The notes under the pieces: generated by a model
What the model was told of the DNA's origin: nothing
What the model saw: the letters and a program-made list of their open reading frames with translations, nothing else
Database searches by the model: none
Shown: positions 1 to 7,687 of the stretch, one piece after another
Layout: each line of letters opens with the position of its first letter
Numbering within the stretch: position 1 is the stretch's first letter
Origin: JAGTRP01 sp035255045
Lineage (GTDB): Bacteria > Pseudomonadota > Gammaproteobacteria > Burkholderiales > Rhodocyclaceae
NCBI GenBank assembly: GCA_035255045.1
Contig: DATFAA010000017.1
Coordinates: 1-28,687 of the forward strand
Direction of reading: 5' to 3'
DNA: 28,687 nt
Made by a program: the position numbers and the translations under genes

Positions 1-733
1 GATGCACGGGGATTCGTGGCAGGACAGCGGACTTGAAGAAGGCCGCCTGTCCCGAAGGAGGGCTCTGACAGAGTATGGTTAGAGGATGGCCCTTCTCCGC
101 AAGGCTGTTGGCGAGACGGACCAGTTGCCGTTCCGCTCCGCCCGCACCCAGGGTGGCAGTGACCTGGATGATGCCTTGGCGAGCTCCCCCATCCTTATCG
201 CTTTCACCCGAACCTCGCCGACGCGACAATGCCAAGAGGCTCTCCAGCCGACGTTCCATTCTGTCCCGGCCCGGACCGTCTGACCTCGCGCCGAACCATC
301 GGCGCCCCCCTCGGATAGTCAAGCGCCGCGCCGCCTGCCAGGCAAACTCGAACCGCAAGGATCGCGTCCGCCACATTCCATCGGCCGCCATCCATAGGCA
401 CGATCGCAGTCCCCGACGCATTGCTTCCCTCAGCCACATCATCGCCAAAGCGTCGGGGCGACCGAGAATCATCAATCCCTGGGCAGTCACGGCGGGCAAA
501 GTCCACTCCCCGCTATGAGGAATGCAGCCGACACGAGGATCAGACCGAAAATCAGCGGCCAAGTCAGGCAACACCATGAGTCCGGCGACCTTGTCGAGAT
601 GGAGCATGCGGTCTACGTCATCGCTGAACAGCGGACAGGGAATCACCACGATCACCGAACCGAGCGATGGCCCGGCCGCTGCCAAGCCCCCGACCACTGC
701 CTCCACAACCAAGCTATTCTGCCTCGCCATCAT
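1..733 (-). CDS. Glycosyltransferase, GT4-like, with an extra N-terminal domain (C-terminus beyond the window)
   Basis: Translating the minus strand from ATG at 733 (or the adjacent ATG at 730) gives about 244 residues with no stop before the left edge, so the gene is partial. Residues from about 180 read GIIQVTATLGAGGAERQLV, the N-terminal strand and GGAER loop typical of GT-B, GT4-family glycosyltransferases, followed by a plausible beta-alpha unit (LTILCQS). The first 150 or so residues are an additional domain that I do not recognise; it starts with a strand-like stretch (SVIVVIPCPLF) and contains GLMILGRPDALAMMWLRE. A second possible start is ATG at 259, just before the GT module, which would make the upstream part something else. 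The continuous frame and sensible composition favour the long form. Its promoter would lie in the roughly 95 bp shared with the divergent GT4 gene. It probably transfers a sugar during cell-surface polysaccharide synthesis; donor and acceptor cannot be read from the sequence. Confidence 0.62.
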   Translation of the reverse strand, partial: MMARQNSLVVEAVVGGLAAAGPSLGSVIVVIPCPLFSDDVDRMLHLDKVAGLMVLPDLAADFRSDPRVGCIPHSGEWTLPAVTAQGLMILGRPDALAMMWLREAMRRGLRSCLWMAADGMWRTRSLRFEFAWQAARRLTIRGGRRWFGARSDGPGRDRMERRLESLLALSRRRGSGESDKDGGARQGIIQVTATLGAGGAERQLVRLANSLAEKGHPLTILCQSPPSGQAAFFKSAVLPRIPVH

Positions 734-828
734 TCTTGAAGTAACCGAAAGACATCACCTGACGCAACGAACTGCACGGCACGGCTTACAATCACAGGCC
801 CACCTTGTTTCAACGGCCTTGCCGAGCC

Positions 829-2013
829 ATGCTCTCCGCTACCGGACCCAATTCGCGTCCCCGAAGAATTCTATTCATCATTGGCCAACTGGACGTCGGA
901 GGAGCCGAAAGGCATCTGATAAGTGTAGCCGTCGAACTGAAGCAACGGGGGTGGGATCCGGAGATTTTCTGCCTTACCAAGGAGGGAGTGCTGGCCAGCG
1001 AAGTCAGAGCCTCGGGCATACCTGTATATTCCGCCCACTTCCTGGGCAGGCCAATCCCGGAAGTCGGGCAGTGGTCGCTCCGGGTTCTCGGCGCATTCGC
1101 CAGCTTGTCACGGCACCTGCTCTTCCGACGCCCGGACATTGTCCACTTCTTCCTTCCCGACGCCTATGTATTTGGTGGACTGTGCGCATGGGGATTAGCA
1201 CTGCGCCCACGCATCATGAGTCGGCGCAGCCTCAACAATTACCAACAGACGCGCTCTCCATGGCTAAAGAAGATTGAGCACTTCCTGCATCCCCGCATGA
1301 CGCTCATTTCGGGAAATTCCCGGGCGGTCGTGGACCAACTGCTTAACGAGGGAGCTCCCGCGAATCGGCTACGGCTCATTTACAACGGGGTATATCAGGA
1401 CCGCTTCGCGAACCTGCCGGCCAAATCCGCCACCCGCGAGGCTTTAGGCATCGGCCAGGATTCGATCGTGTTGGTCATGGTGGCCAATATCATCCCCTAC
1501 AAGGGACACCAGCTTCTTCTGGAAGCACTGGCGGCTGTCCGCGGACAACTCCCATCAGGATGGCACCTGCTCCTCATAGGACGCGACGACGGGACTGGAA
1601 CAAACCTGCATACTTTCGCTCGCGACTCCGGAGTCGGCGAGCATGTCGTCTGGATGGGAAGTCGCGACGACGTCCCCCGTCTTCTTGTCGCGGCGGACAT
1701 CGGCATTCACTGTTCCCATGAAGAGGGCTTCTCGAATGCCATCCTTGAGGGGATGGCAGCAGGATTGCCGATGATCGTGACCGATGCCGGAGGCAACCCG
1801 GAAGCTGTAGAACACGGACACTCGGGTCTGGTCATCCCGACCAACGATGCACGCGCCCTGGGCGAAGCCATCGTGGGACTGGTCGGCTCCCCAACCGAGC
1901 GGGAAAGACTGGCATTCAACGCAAAGCAGCGTGTCGCCAGAGATTTTGGCGTGGACTGCTGCATCAATGGTTACGAAGCCATGTATTCGGAGGCGCTAGC
2001 CTCCAAGGACTGA
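829..2013 (+). CDS. GT4 family glycosyltransferase
   Basis: A complete GT-B fold glycosyltransferase of 394 residues, probably cytoplasmic or peripheral to the inner membrane. The N-terminal nucleotide-fold start is RILFIIGQLDVGGAERHL, with the GGAER loop. The C-terminal donor-binding half begins near LVMVANIIPYKGH and carries the retaining-GT E-x7-E signature in HEEGFSNAILEGMAAGLP, followed by DAGGNPE. Length is normal for the family. ATG at 829 is chosen because the upstream TTG at 805 adds only eight poorly structured residues; neither start has a strong ribosome binding site. A possible -10 box, TACAAT, sits at 787-792 without a convincing -35. This is the only clear plus-strand gene. It diverges from the edge glycosyltransferase and ends 27 bp from the convergent methyltransferase. 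Expected role: adding a sugar to a lipid-linked glycan or exopolysaccharide. Confidence 0.9.
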   Translation: MLSATGPNSRPRRILFIIGQLDVGGAERHLISVAVELKQRGWDPEIFCLTKEGVLASEVRASGIPVYSAHFLGRPIPEVGQWSLRVLGAFASLSRHLLFRRPDIVHFFLPDAYVFGGLCAWGLALRPRIMSRRSLNNYQQTRSPWLKKIEHFLHPRMTLISGNSRAVVDQLLNEGAPANRLRLIYNGVYQDRFANLPAKSATREALGIGQDSIVLVMVANIIPYKGHQLLLEALAAVRGQLPSGWHLLLIGRDDGTGTNLHTFARDSGVGEHVVWMGSRDDVPRLLVAADIGIHCSHEEGFSNAILEGMAAGLPMIVTDAGGNPEAVEHGHSGLVIPTNDARALGEAIVGLVGSPTERERLAFNAKQRVARDFGVDCCINGYEAMYSEALASKD

Positions 2014-2040
2014 AGTCGGCCGGGTTTTGTTTGGCGGCTG

Positions 2041-2721
2041 CTAACGCTCTGCAATCACGTACACGTTCTTGCCGATAACCCGGCCCAGTATTCTGTCCAT
2101 GAGCCGGCTGATGGGAAACAAGAACCGGTCGTAAGCGACCAACGCCTTTCGGTCGATGCTCCCGGATTCATTTCTGGTCAGCTTATATACGACCGAGGCG
2201 ACAAAGCCGATCGAGTCGGCATACGCCGCTGAAGCAACATGGAACCCAGCGTGCTTCGCTTTGAAAGCCAATTCCTTCCTTCGATAGCGCCGGAAATGCC
2301 CCACCTTACGATCCATGCTTGAATAGAGGCACTGAAAGGCGGGGACGTAGAGAAGCAGCCGTCCCTTTGGAGCCAGCAATTGTCGCCATTGCGTCAGGGC
2401 CTCCAGGTCGTCCGCAATATGCTCGAGGACATTCATGGAGTAGGCCACGTCGAAAACCGATGTCGGCAAATCCGCCACGTCCGTAACCGTTGGCAAGCCC
2501 TCGGCTGCCAGTCTTTCGGCTTGTAGAAGATCGGGCTCAAAGCACAGGACATCATATCCTTCCTCACGCAATGCCCTGGCGAAGGTTCCAATCCCCGCAC
2601 CGATATCTATGATTCGTTGTCCTGGGCGCAGGTGGCTCCGAATCAAGGACAAGAGAAAGGCATTGTAATTGACGGCTTCCGCCATGACCTCAAGGTTATC
2701 GGTACCGGAATACGAGTTCAT
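2041..2721 (-). CDS. Class I SAM-dependent methyltransferase
   Basis: A 226-residue protein with the Rossmann-like methyltransferase core. Motif I is IIDIGAGIGTFARAL near residue 37, an acidic residue ends the second strand (LCFEPD), and DVAYSMNVLEHIADD is the typical post-motif II/III region of the ubiE/Methyltransf_11 type. The C-terminal part (residues about 140-210) is a cap region with aromatic and basic residues (HFRRYRRKEL). It is the last gene of the long minus-strand polysaccharide run, and its ATG overlaps the GtrA stop codon by one base (TGATG), which implies translational coupling. By context it probably methylates a sugar or glycan end, or a lipid-linked intermediate; the substrate is unknown. 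Confidence 0.85.
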   Translation of the reverse strand: MNSYSGTDNLEVMAEAVNYNAFLLSLIRSHLRPGQRIIDIGAGIGTFARALREEGYDVLCFEPDLLQAERLAAEGLPTVTDVADLPTSVFDVAYSMNVLEHIADDLEALTQWRQLLAPKGRLLLYVPAFQCLYSSMDRKVGHFRRYRRKELAFKAKHAGFHVASAAYADSIGFVASVVYKLTRNESGSIDRKALVAYDRFLFPISRLMDRILGRVIGKNVYVIAER

Positions 2722-3170
2722 CAGCCGTGTGCCCCCCCAAAGACGTACGTTCTGGACAGTCCATAGTTGAACAGCATGCCAAACACAGCACCCAGTCCGA
2801 GTGGCACGATTGGGATATTCCTGAGCGACTCGAAGAGATGTATCGACGCAACGAAGATCGCTAAATTCACCAGACCACCACCCACTTGGACCAGCACATA
2901 GCGCAAATATTGGCGACTGGCGCCACCGCCCGCGCCCCGGGAAGTGCCGAAGGTTAAAGTCCGATTCAGATACCAGGTGGTCGCTGTGGCGACGGTGAAG
3001 GACACGAGCCGCGATAGATAGATATTCCGGCCTGCCCAGGAATACAGCAGGGTCAGCAGGCCGCCATCGATCGCGAACCCAAGCACACCGATGAGGCCGA
3101 ACGTGAGAATGCCGCTCGAAACATAGCGTTTCACGAAGGCCGCCGCGCGCTCAACCGCGCAGCAATTCAC
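2721..3170 (-). CDS. GtrA family membrane protein
   Basis: A 149-residue protein with four predicted membrane segments: about residues 20-40 (ILTFGLIGVLGFAIDGGLLT), 50-70, 90-110 and 120-140. It has the GtrA family pattern: an FxxIGxxGF-like opening, TWYLNRTLTF after helix 2, and NYGLSRTYVF at the end. GtrA-type proteins are thought to take part in flipping or presenting undecaprenyl-phosphate-linked sugars. That fits the neighbouring GT2 enzyme, which resembles synthases of polyprenyl-phosphate sugars. The start is GTG at 3170, weakly preceded by CGGAA; it overlaps the end of the GT2 gene by 20 bp. A later GTG (FVKRY) is possible but would shorten the N-terminus only slightly. Confidence 0.85.
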   Translation of the reverse strand: MNCCAVERAAAFVKRYVSSGILTFGLIGVLGFAIDGGLLTLLYSWAGRNIYLSRLVSFTVATATTWYLNRTLTFGTSRGAGGGASRQYLRYVLVQVGGGLVNLAIFVASIHLFESLRNIPIVPLGLGAVFGMLFNYGLSRTYVFGGAHG

Positions 3171-4083
3171 GCTCGAAATTCCGCTTGCTCTGATTTGCGA
3201 TCGAATCCAGCAGGAGTCCGATGGCCATCATCAGCATGGCGCTGATTTCCAGCCCCGTCGCAAGAATCGCCAGTGGAACGTGGTGGATGTACCGCTCCCG
3301 AACCCAGTCGTCGAATACAGGAAGTGCCGCCACGATGCCGAGAAATGACAGCGCCAACCCGATTCCCCCAAAAAATGCCAGAGGTCGGTAATACCTGAAG
3401 ATGCACGCAATCGTATAGATCACCCTTACGCCATCCTGGATGGTATTCAGTTTCGAGACGCTACCTTCCGGCCGGTCCCGGTACTCCACGGGTATCTCGA
3501 TAATTCGAAAGCGCTTGTCCAGCGCATGCAAGGTCATGTCGGTTTCAACTTCGAAACCTTCCACGAGAATCGGGTAGTTTTTGACAAAACGCCGGCTGAA
3601 GGCTCGGTAGCCGCTCATGATATCGACCAGCGAAGCCCCGAACAGCCTGTTGACCAGCGATTGGACGAGGCGATTGCCGAAACAATGCAGTGGCCGCTTG
3701 TTCTCCCGCTGGTAGTGACCTGCCGAATGACGGTCACCCACCACCATATCGGCCCTGCCCTCGAGTACAGGGGTGATCAAGTCTTTTACCCGATCCGCCG
3801 GATAGGTCAAGTCGGCATCTGCCAGTACATAGACTTCCGAATCAATATCGTGGAAGGCCCTCCGAACGGCGTTGCCCTTGCCCTTTCTCGGCTCGGAGAT
3901 AACGCCGCCCGTCGCCCCAGCTTCAAGAATCGCCTGTCGCGCAATTCTGCCCGTGTCGTCACTGGAGTTATTGTCGATTACCCATACCGCCGCAGACGGC
4001 AGGGCAGCGCTGAAGGCCCGAATGGTCTCTGCGACCGTTTGCTCTTCATTGTACGCGGGTAATATTATCGATATCTTGGTCAT
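3151..4083 (-). CDS. GT2 family glycosyltransferase, dolichol-phosphate mannose synthase type
   Basis: A 310-residue GT-A enzyme with C-terminal membrane anchors. The N-terminus KISIILPAYNEEQTV, the VIDNNSSDDT strand, the PRKGKGNAVRRAF loop and the LADADLTYP metal-binding DxD region are classic for the DPM1/polyprenyl-phosphate glycosyltransferase group. The C-terminal 80 residues contain two membrane helices (about 225-250 and 265-290), as in bacterial GtrB-like proteins. It likely makes a polyprenyl-phosphate sugar at the inner membrane that a GtrA-type partner and a GT-C enzyme then use; both candidates are its neighbours. ATG at 4083 is chosen because the fold begins immediately after it. 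The start lies inside the preceding gene (38 bp overlap), so translation is probably coupled. Confidence 0.88.
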   Translation of the reverse strand: MTKISIILPAYNEEQTVAETIRAFSAALPSAAVWVIDNNSSDDTGRIARQAILEAGATGGVISEPRKGKGNAVRRAFHDIDSEVYVLADADLTYPADRVKDLITPVLEGRADMVVGDRHSAGHYQRENKRPLHCFGNRLVQSLVNRLFGASLVDIMSGYRAFSRRFVKNYPILVEGFEVETDMTLHALDKRFRIIEIPVEYRDRPEGSVSKLNTIQDGVRVIYTIACIFRYYRPLAFFGGIGLALSFLGIVAALPVFDDWVRERYIHHVPLAILATGLEISAMLMMAIGLLLDSIANQSKRNFERELLRG

Positions 4084-5686
4084 CACAATCGCGAGTCGGT
4101 GAAGATAGAGCCTGTTGAATGGTGCCTCCCTGGGGCGACTCATCCAGCGCCGTTCTAAGAGCATTCCTGCCCTTCCAGAAGTTGCCCAGGGCCACGAAGG
4201 AGATTACCCCAAGCAGGGTGAACAAAGGGGCCTGCATGGAGGCATATCGCCATACGTCAAAGGTATGAACGACAGCAATCAGCCCGTTGATCGCGATACC
4301 AAGCATGAGGGCAGCGGCACCGTGGCGTTGTATCGCAGTTGTGGGAATTCCCCGCAGCAGGCTAGAGGTGACGTGGAGAAGAAAGGCGACGAGCGCCGAC
4401 GCCAACACTGCGCCTGCTACGAAATAGGATGCCGACAGTTCTGTCTCCCAGCCTACGAAGGGAGTCTCTACCAAGCCGATGAGGTCATACTTGCGGCCGC
4501 TCACCCACTGCTCATAGAGTCGTCGCAAATCCCTGCTGTCCGCGACCGTACGGTGGGATATCGAATAGGCCGATGCAACGCCCGGAAACAGCCGTCCGCC
4601 GAGGGACGCAAGTTGTGTCCCTAAGCGATGAACGAGATACCCGGGCCGATAGGCAACCGCCCGGAGATACAGATCGAAATAATAGGAAGCCTCGGCACCC
4701 GGATCCCTGGCAAAGCGCTGCGAGACGAGCTCAGCGGTCCCGCCGTATACGCATTTGTCCCCGTTGAACCCTTGCCTGCCCCAGCCCTCGACGGCTGCCG
4801 CCGCACGTGCCCCGGGCGTCAAGAATTGCGCCAAGCTGGCACGGACCTGGTCGTTGAAGTCGTCCTGCTTTGCCCGGGCCAAGTAGTCGTGAACTAGGTC
4901 AGCGCTGTTGCAGAACAAGGTCTTCGGACCGAATACCTTGCTCGTGTAAGCGTCGTATTTTCCCTGGAGCGATTTCTCCGGCAGGACCAGGACAAGGAAC
5001 GACGACAGCGAAGCTACGGCGGCCACCACAGCTACCCGGCGCCGCTGCCCCGGAGGCGCGAGCCAGACTAACAGGAGAGGCACAAGAAAACCTGCCACTA
5101 GCCAGTGAGGCCTGACCAGCAAGACCAACACGCTGACCACGCACGCCACAGCGATTGCCCAACCACGGGCCCGTACGGAAGTCTCGGGCAACCCTGCCGC
5201 CGTCATCGCCAGCATGACCACTGCCAGCAGGAAGGAGAACAGCGTTTCCGCCATCACGGCGTGAGCTAGGAAAAGCGTAGGTGGATAGAAGATGTAGATC
5301 AGCAGCCAAGTCCCGGAAACGATGGCCAGGGACAGGGGAGACGCAAGCCGATTGCGTGCGGCATGGCGCGCCAGAAGCCAAACGGTCGAGGCCAGGGCGA
5401 CATAGGTAGCGAAAACTAGCGCACGCTGTGCATAGACGATGGTAACTGGCTCTGGAGAAATGGACAGCAATCCCAGCAGGAACAGCGGATAGGGATAAGC
5501 CCGGCCATACCAATGGGAAAAATAGCCACGCTCCAGAGCATCGACCGCCGGTCCGAGATAGCCGATGGAATCAGGCCAAACCAGCAGTTTTGGATCAGGA
5601 TAGACGATGACGCCAATCTGCACGGCAGCCAGGACACAACATATCCATAGCACGGGATCACTGCATGTCGCCCGCCCAGTTTTCAT
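4046..5686 (-). CDS. Polytopic membrane protein, possible GT-C glycosyltransferase
   Basis: About 546 residues with roughly ten or more hydrophobic segments. After the first helix comes a periplasmic-looking loop with WPDSIGYLGPAVDALERG, which resembles the acidic first loop of GT-C enzymes that use polyprenyl-phosphate sugars; this resemblance is weak. A long hydrophilic region at about residues 250-410 lies between two helix groups, and the tail is cytoplasmic. I cannot place it in a named family. Context supports a glycan-modifying or polymer-processing role: it sits between an ABC exporter and a GT2/GtrA pair. ATG at 5686 is preceded by GAAGA at about seven bases; an ATG at 5692 is almost as good. 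It begins 10 bp after the exporter gene ends. Confidence 0.72.
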   Translation of the reverse strand: MKTGRATCSDPVLWICCVLAAVQIGVIVYPDPKLLVWPDSIGYLGPAVDALERGYFSHWYGRAYPYPLFLLGLLSISPEPVTIVYAQRALVFATYVALASTVWLLARHAARNRLASPLSLAIVSGTWLLIYIFYPPTLFLAHAVMAETLFSFLLAVVMLAMTAAGLPETSVRARGWAIAVACVVSVLVLLVRPHWLVAGFLVPLLLVWLAPPGQRRRVAVVAAVASLSSFLVLVLPEKSLQGKYDAYTSKVFGPKTLFCNSADLVHDYLARAKQDDFNDQVRASLAQFLTPGARAAAAVEGWGRQGFNGDKCVYGGTAELVSQRFARDPGAEASYYFDLYLRAVAYRPGYLVHRLGTQLASLGGRLFPGVASAYSISHRTVADSRDLRRLYEQWVSGRKYDLIGLVETPFVGWETELSASYFVAGAVLASALVAFLLHVTSSLLRGIPTTAIQRHGAAALMLGIAINGLIAVVHTFDVWRYASMQAPLFTLLGVISFVALGNFWKGRNALRTALDESPQGGTIQQALSSPTRDCDDQDIDNITRVQ

Positions 5687-5696
5687 TCCCATTTCT

Positions 5697-7451
5697 TCAG
5701 TCGTCCCCCATTCCTTGCCGGGACAGTAGGTCGAAGAACTTCCCGCGCTTGGCAACAAGTTCGGCCCAACTGCCCCGTTCGGCGATTCGGCCGCTTTCTA
5801 TAAGCACTATCTCGTCTGCCATGGCTACGGTCTTCAGGCGGTGGGCGACCAGCAGGATGGCAAACTGGCCTTTGATTTCCGCCAGCGCAGCCTGAATCGC
5901 TTCTTCGGTCACCGCATCCAATGCACTGGTCGCTTCGTCGAGCACAAGCAGCCAAGGCTGCCGGTAGAGCGCCCGTGCAATGCCGAGGCGTTGCCGCTGG
6001 CCGCCGGAAAGATTAGCCCCCCGTTCGCCGATGGGCGTGTCGATGCCCTGAGGCAGGCGTTCGATGAATTCCCAGGCATTGGCCTGGCGAGCGCATTTCT
6101 CCGCCAACGCCCGATCTGGCACGGCGTTACCCCAGGCGATGTTCTCCAGTACCGAACAATAGAACACGGGGCAGTCTTGGGAGACCAGACCGATTCTTTC
6201 CTGCCACCGCGCCAGGTCGATGTCCACGAGGGGCCGACCACCCAACGTCAGATACCCGGCGGTGGGCCGGAGCAGCCCAGTCGCCAAGTCCAGCAAGGTA
6301 GTCTTGCCGCTGCCGGAGGCCCCCACGACGGCAATGCAGCGTCCGGGCGGCAACTGAAGATTGATCTCATGGAGCACGTCAATGCCCGAAGAGAAGCGGA
6401 ACGCAGTATTGTGGAAGGCCAACCCGTCGCCAAAGACGGGCGTCTGCGTTCCCGACGATGCCTGCCTGTGGGTGTCGCAAAAAGCCAAGCGTTCCTGCCA
6501 CGATGCGAACCATGGAAGATAAGTGCGCGCCTGGAAGAGAAAATCCTGCGCCGCCATTATCTTGGGTACCAATCGGTAGAAGATCGCCAGGAAGACGAGC
6601 ACTGCCGCGGCTGGCCTTTGTTCCAGCACTAACTGCCAATAGAGAAATCCGGATATGAAGGAGATCGCTGCGGCCTCTACTCCATGGCGCAGGGCCGCTG
6701 GATACACCTGGCTGTCGAAGTATGCCGAGGCATATCCCCGATAGGCGTCTTCCGCATCGATTCTGGCTTGCCCGGTGAGTCCCGTAGAGCGGAAGAATTT
6801 CAGATTTCCGAAAACATCGGCAATGCGTACGCTGATGACCGCAATGGAGTCGGAAAGACGGGCGACATGGCGCTGCACCGGCCGAGAGGCCAGGCGAAAG
6901 AGTAAGGCCGCAGCCGCCCCGAATCCCAACGTGTAGGCCGTCATTTCGGCGGACATCACGAAGGCGGCCAACACCAAAGGTAGTGCCGTCAGCATCGCTC
7001 CGATGCCAGTGAGGAACTGGCGCACGCCGTAGGCCATTTGATTGCCCTCAACGAGCAGGGACTTGGCGACATCTCCCTGCCGCAACGAGGCAAACGGTTC
7101 CCATGCCACCTCGAGCAAGGCGCTGGCCATGACGGTGCCGGCACGTACTTCGATGCTGTTGCGGACTCGTAAAATGACGACTTCACCAGCCAATTTGAGC
7201 AGGGCCGATGCTGCCCCTGCAGCTGCCAGCAACAAAAGTACTGGCAAGAGGCCGAAGTTCCGGGGCCCGATTATCTGCATCAGGAGAACGTCAACTCTCG
7301 CCGCCGCATTTCCGCCGATCAAGCTTCCGAGGACAGGCATGAGAAGCAGCAGGGAGAAGGCTTCCATGGCCCCCCCCAAGCCCTGAAGAATAATCCCGGC
7401 CAGCGCTTGACCCCGGAACCCTGCGAGCATGCTCCAGTAGATGCGTGTCAC
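5697..7451 (-). CDS. ABC exporter, fused membrane and ATPase domains (MsbA-like)
   Basis: A 584-residue half-transporter. The N-terminal half (about 1-320) is a six-helix exporter membrane domain. The C-terminal half is a complete ATPase domain with Walker A VVGASGSGKTTLLDL, signature LSGGQRQRLGIARAL, Walker B LVLDEATSALDAVTEE and H-loop LLVAHRLKTV, so it should be active as a homodimer. The start is GTG at 7451, preceded by GGAG about ten bases upstream; this GTG overlaps a TGA (GTGA) that closes another reading frame of the upstream gene. Members of this group flip lipids, lipid-linked glycans or peptides across the inner membrane. Placed among glycosyltransferases and a Wzy-like protein, a lipid-linked glycan is the likeliest cargo, but the sequence does not show it. 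Confidence 0.9.
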   Translation of the reverse strand: MTRIYWSMLAGFRGQALAGIILQGLGGAMEAFSLLLLMPVLGSLIGGNAAARVDVLLMQIIGPRNFGLLPVLLLLAAAGAASALLKLAGEVVILRVRNSIEVRAGTVMASALLEVAWEPFASLRQGDVAKSLLVEGNQMAYGVRQFLTGIGAMLTALPLVLAAFVMSAEMTAYTLGFGAAAALLFRLASRPVQRHVARLSDSIAVISVRIADVFGNLKFFRSTGLTGQARIDAEDAYRGYASAYFDSQVYPAALRHGVEAAAISFISGFLYWQLVLEQRPAAAVLVFLAIFYRLVPKIMAAQDFLFQARTYLPWFASWQERLAFCDTHRQASSGTQTPVFGDGLAFHNTAFRFSSGIDVLHEINLQLPPGRCIAVVGASGSGKTTLLDLATGLLRPTAGYLTLGGRPLVDIDLARWQERIGLVSQDCPVFYCSVLENIAWGNAVPDRALAEKCARQANAWEFIERLPQGIDTPIGERGANLSGGQRQRLGIARALYRQPWLLVLDEATSALDAVTEEAIQAALAEIKGQFAILLVAHRLKTVAMADEIVLIESGRIAERGSWAELVAKRGKFFDLLSRQGMGDD

Positions 7452-7687
7452 TTGGCACCTGCTCCAGGGATCAATTCCGCGTCTACATGCTTCGGGGCAT
7501 CGCCTCGAACCCAGGCCCCAAGAAGCATCTCTGGCGCTGCAATGGGGCGATTCATATGCCACCACATAGCGGTAACAGCCAACCCTGTTGCCAAAACCGC
7601 GGCGCCAGATACCAGGTCGGAGAGACGCTGCCAGTGTTCGAGTTGGCGGACAAGATCAGGTCCGATGCTTCCTGCACGAACAGCCAT
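7448..7687 (-). CDS. Possible overlapping small ORF or frameshifted C-terminus of the Wzy-like gene
   Basis: In a frame different from the Wzy-like gene, ATG at 7687 opens 79 codons that end at 7448, overlapping the GTG of the ABC exporter by GTGA. The product has a basic, Gln-rich start (LVRQLEHWQRLSDLV), one clear hydrophobic helix (SGAAVLATGLAVTAMWW) and a hydrophilic tail. This could be a small single-helix membrane protein, the true C-terminus of the Wzy-like protein after a frameshift, or a chance frame. The coupling to the next start codon and the helix argue for it. Against it, the other frame ends in APRFWQQGW, which looks like a natural ending for Wzy-type proteins. I cannot decide from the sequence. 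Confidence 0.3.
   Translation of the reverse strand: MAVRAGSIGPDLVRQLEHWQRLSDLVSGAAVLATGLAVTAMWWHMNRPIAAPEMLLGAWVRGDAPKHVDAELIPGAGAK

Noticed and set aside
204..506. Minus-strand open frame of about 100 codons
   Set aside because: It lies inside the edge glycosyltransferase in another frame and has no recognisable motif.
522..1277. Plus-strand open frame of about 250 codons overlapping the GT4 gene
   Set aside because: No domain sense; it overlaps a minus-strand glycosyltransferase frame and a well-formed GT4 gene, both better supported.
3526..4062. Plus-strand open frame opposite the GT2 gene
   Set aside because: Antisense to an intact GT2 enzyme, with no motif of its own.
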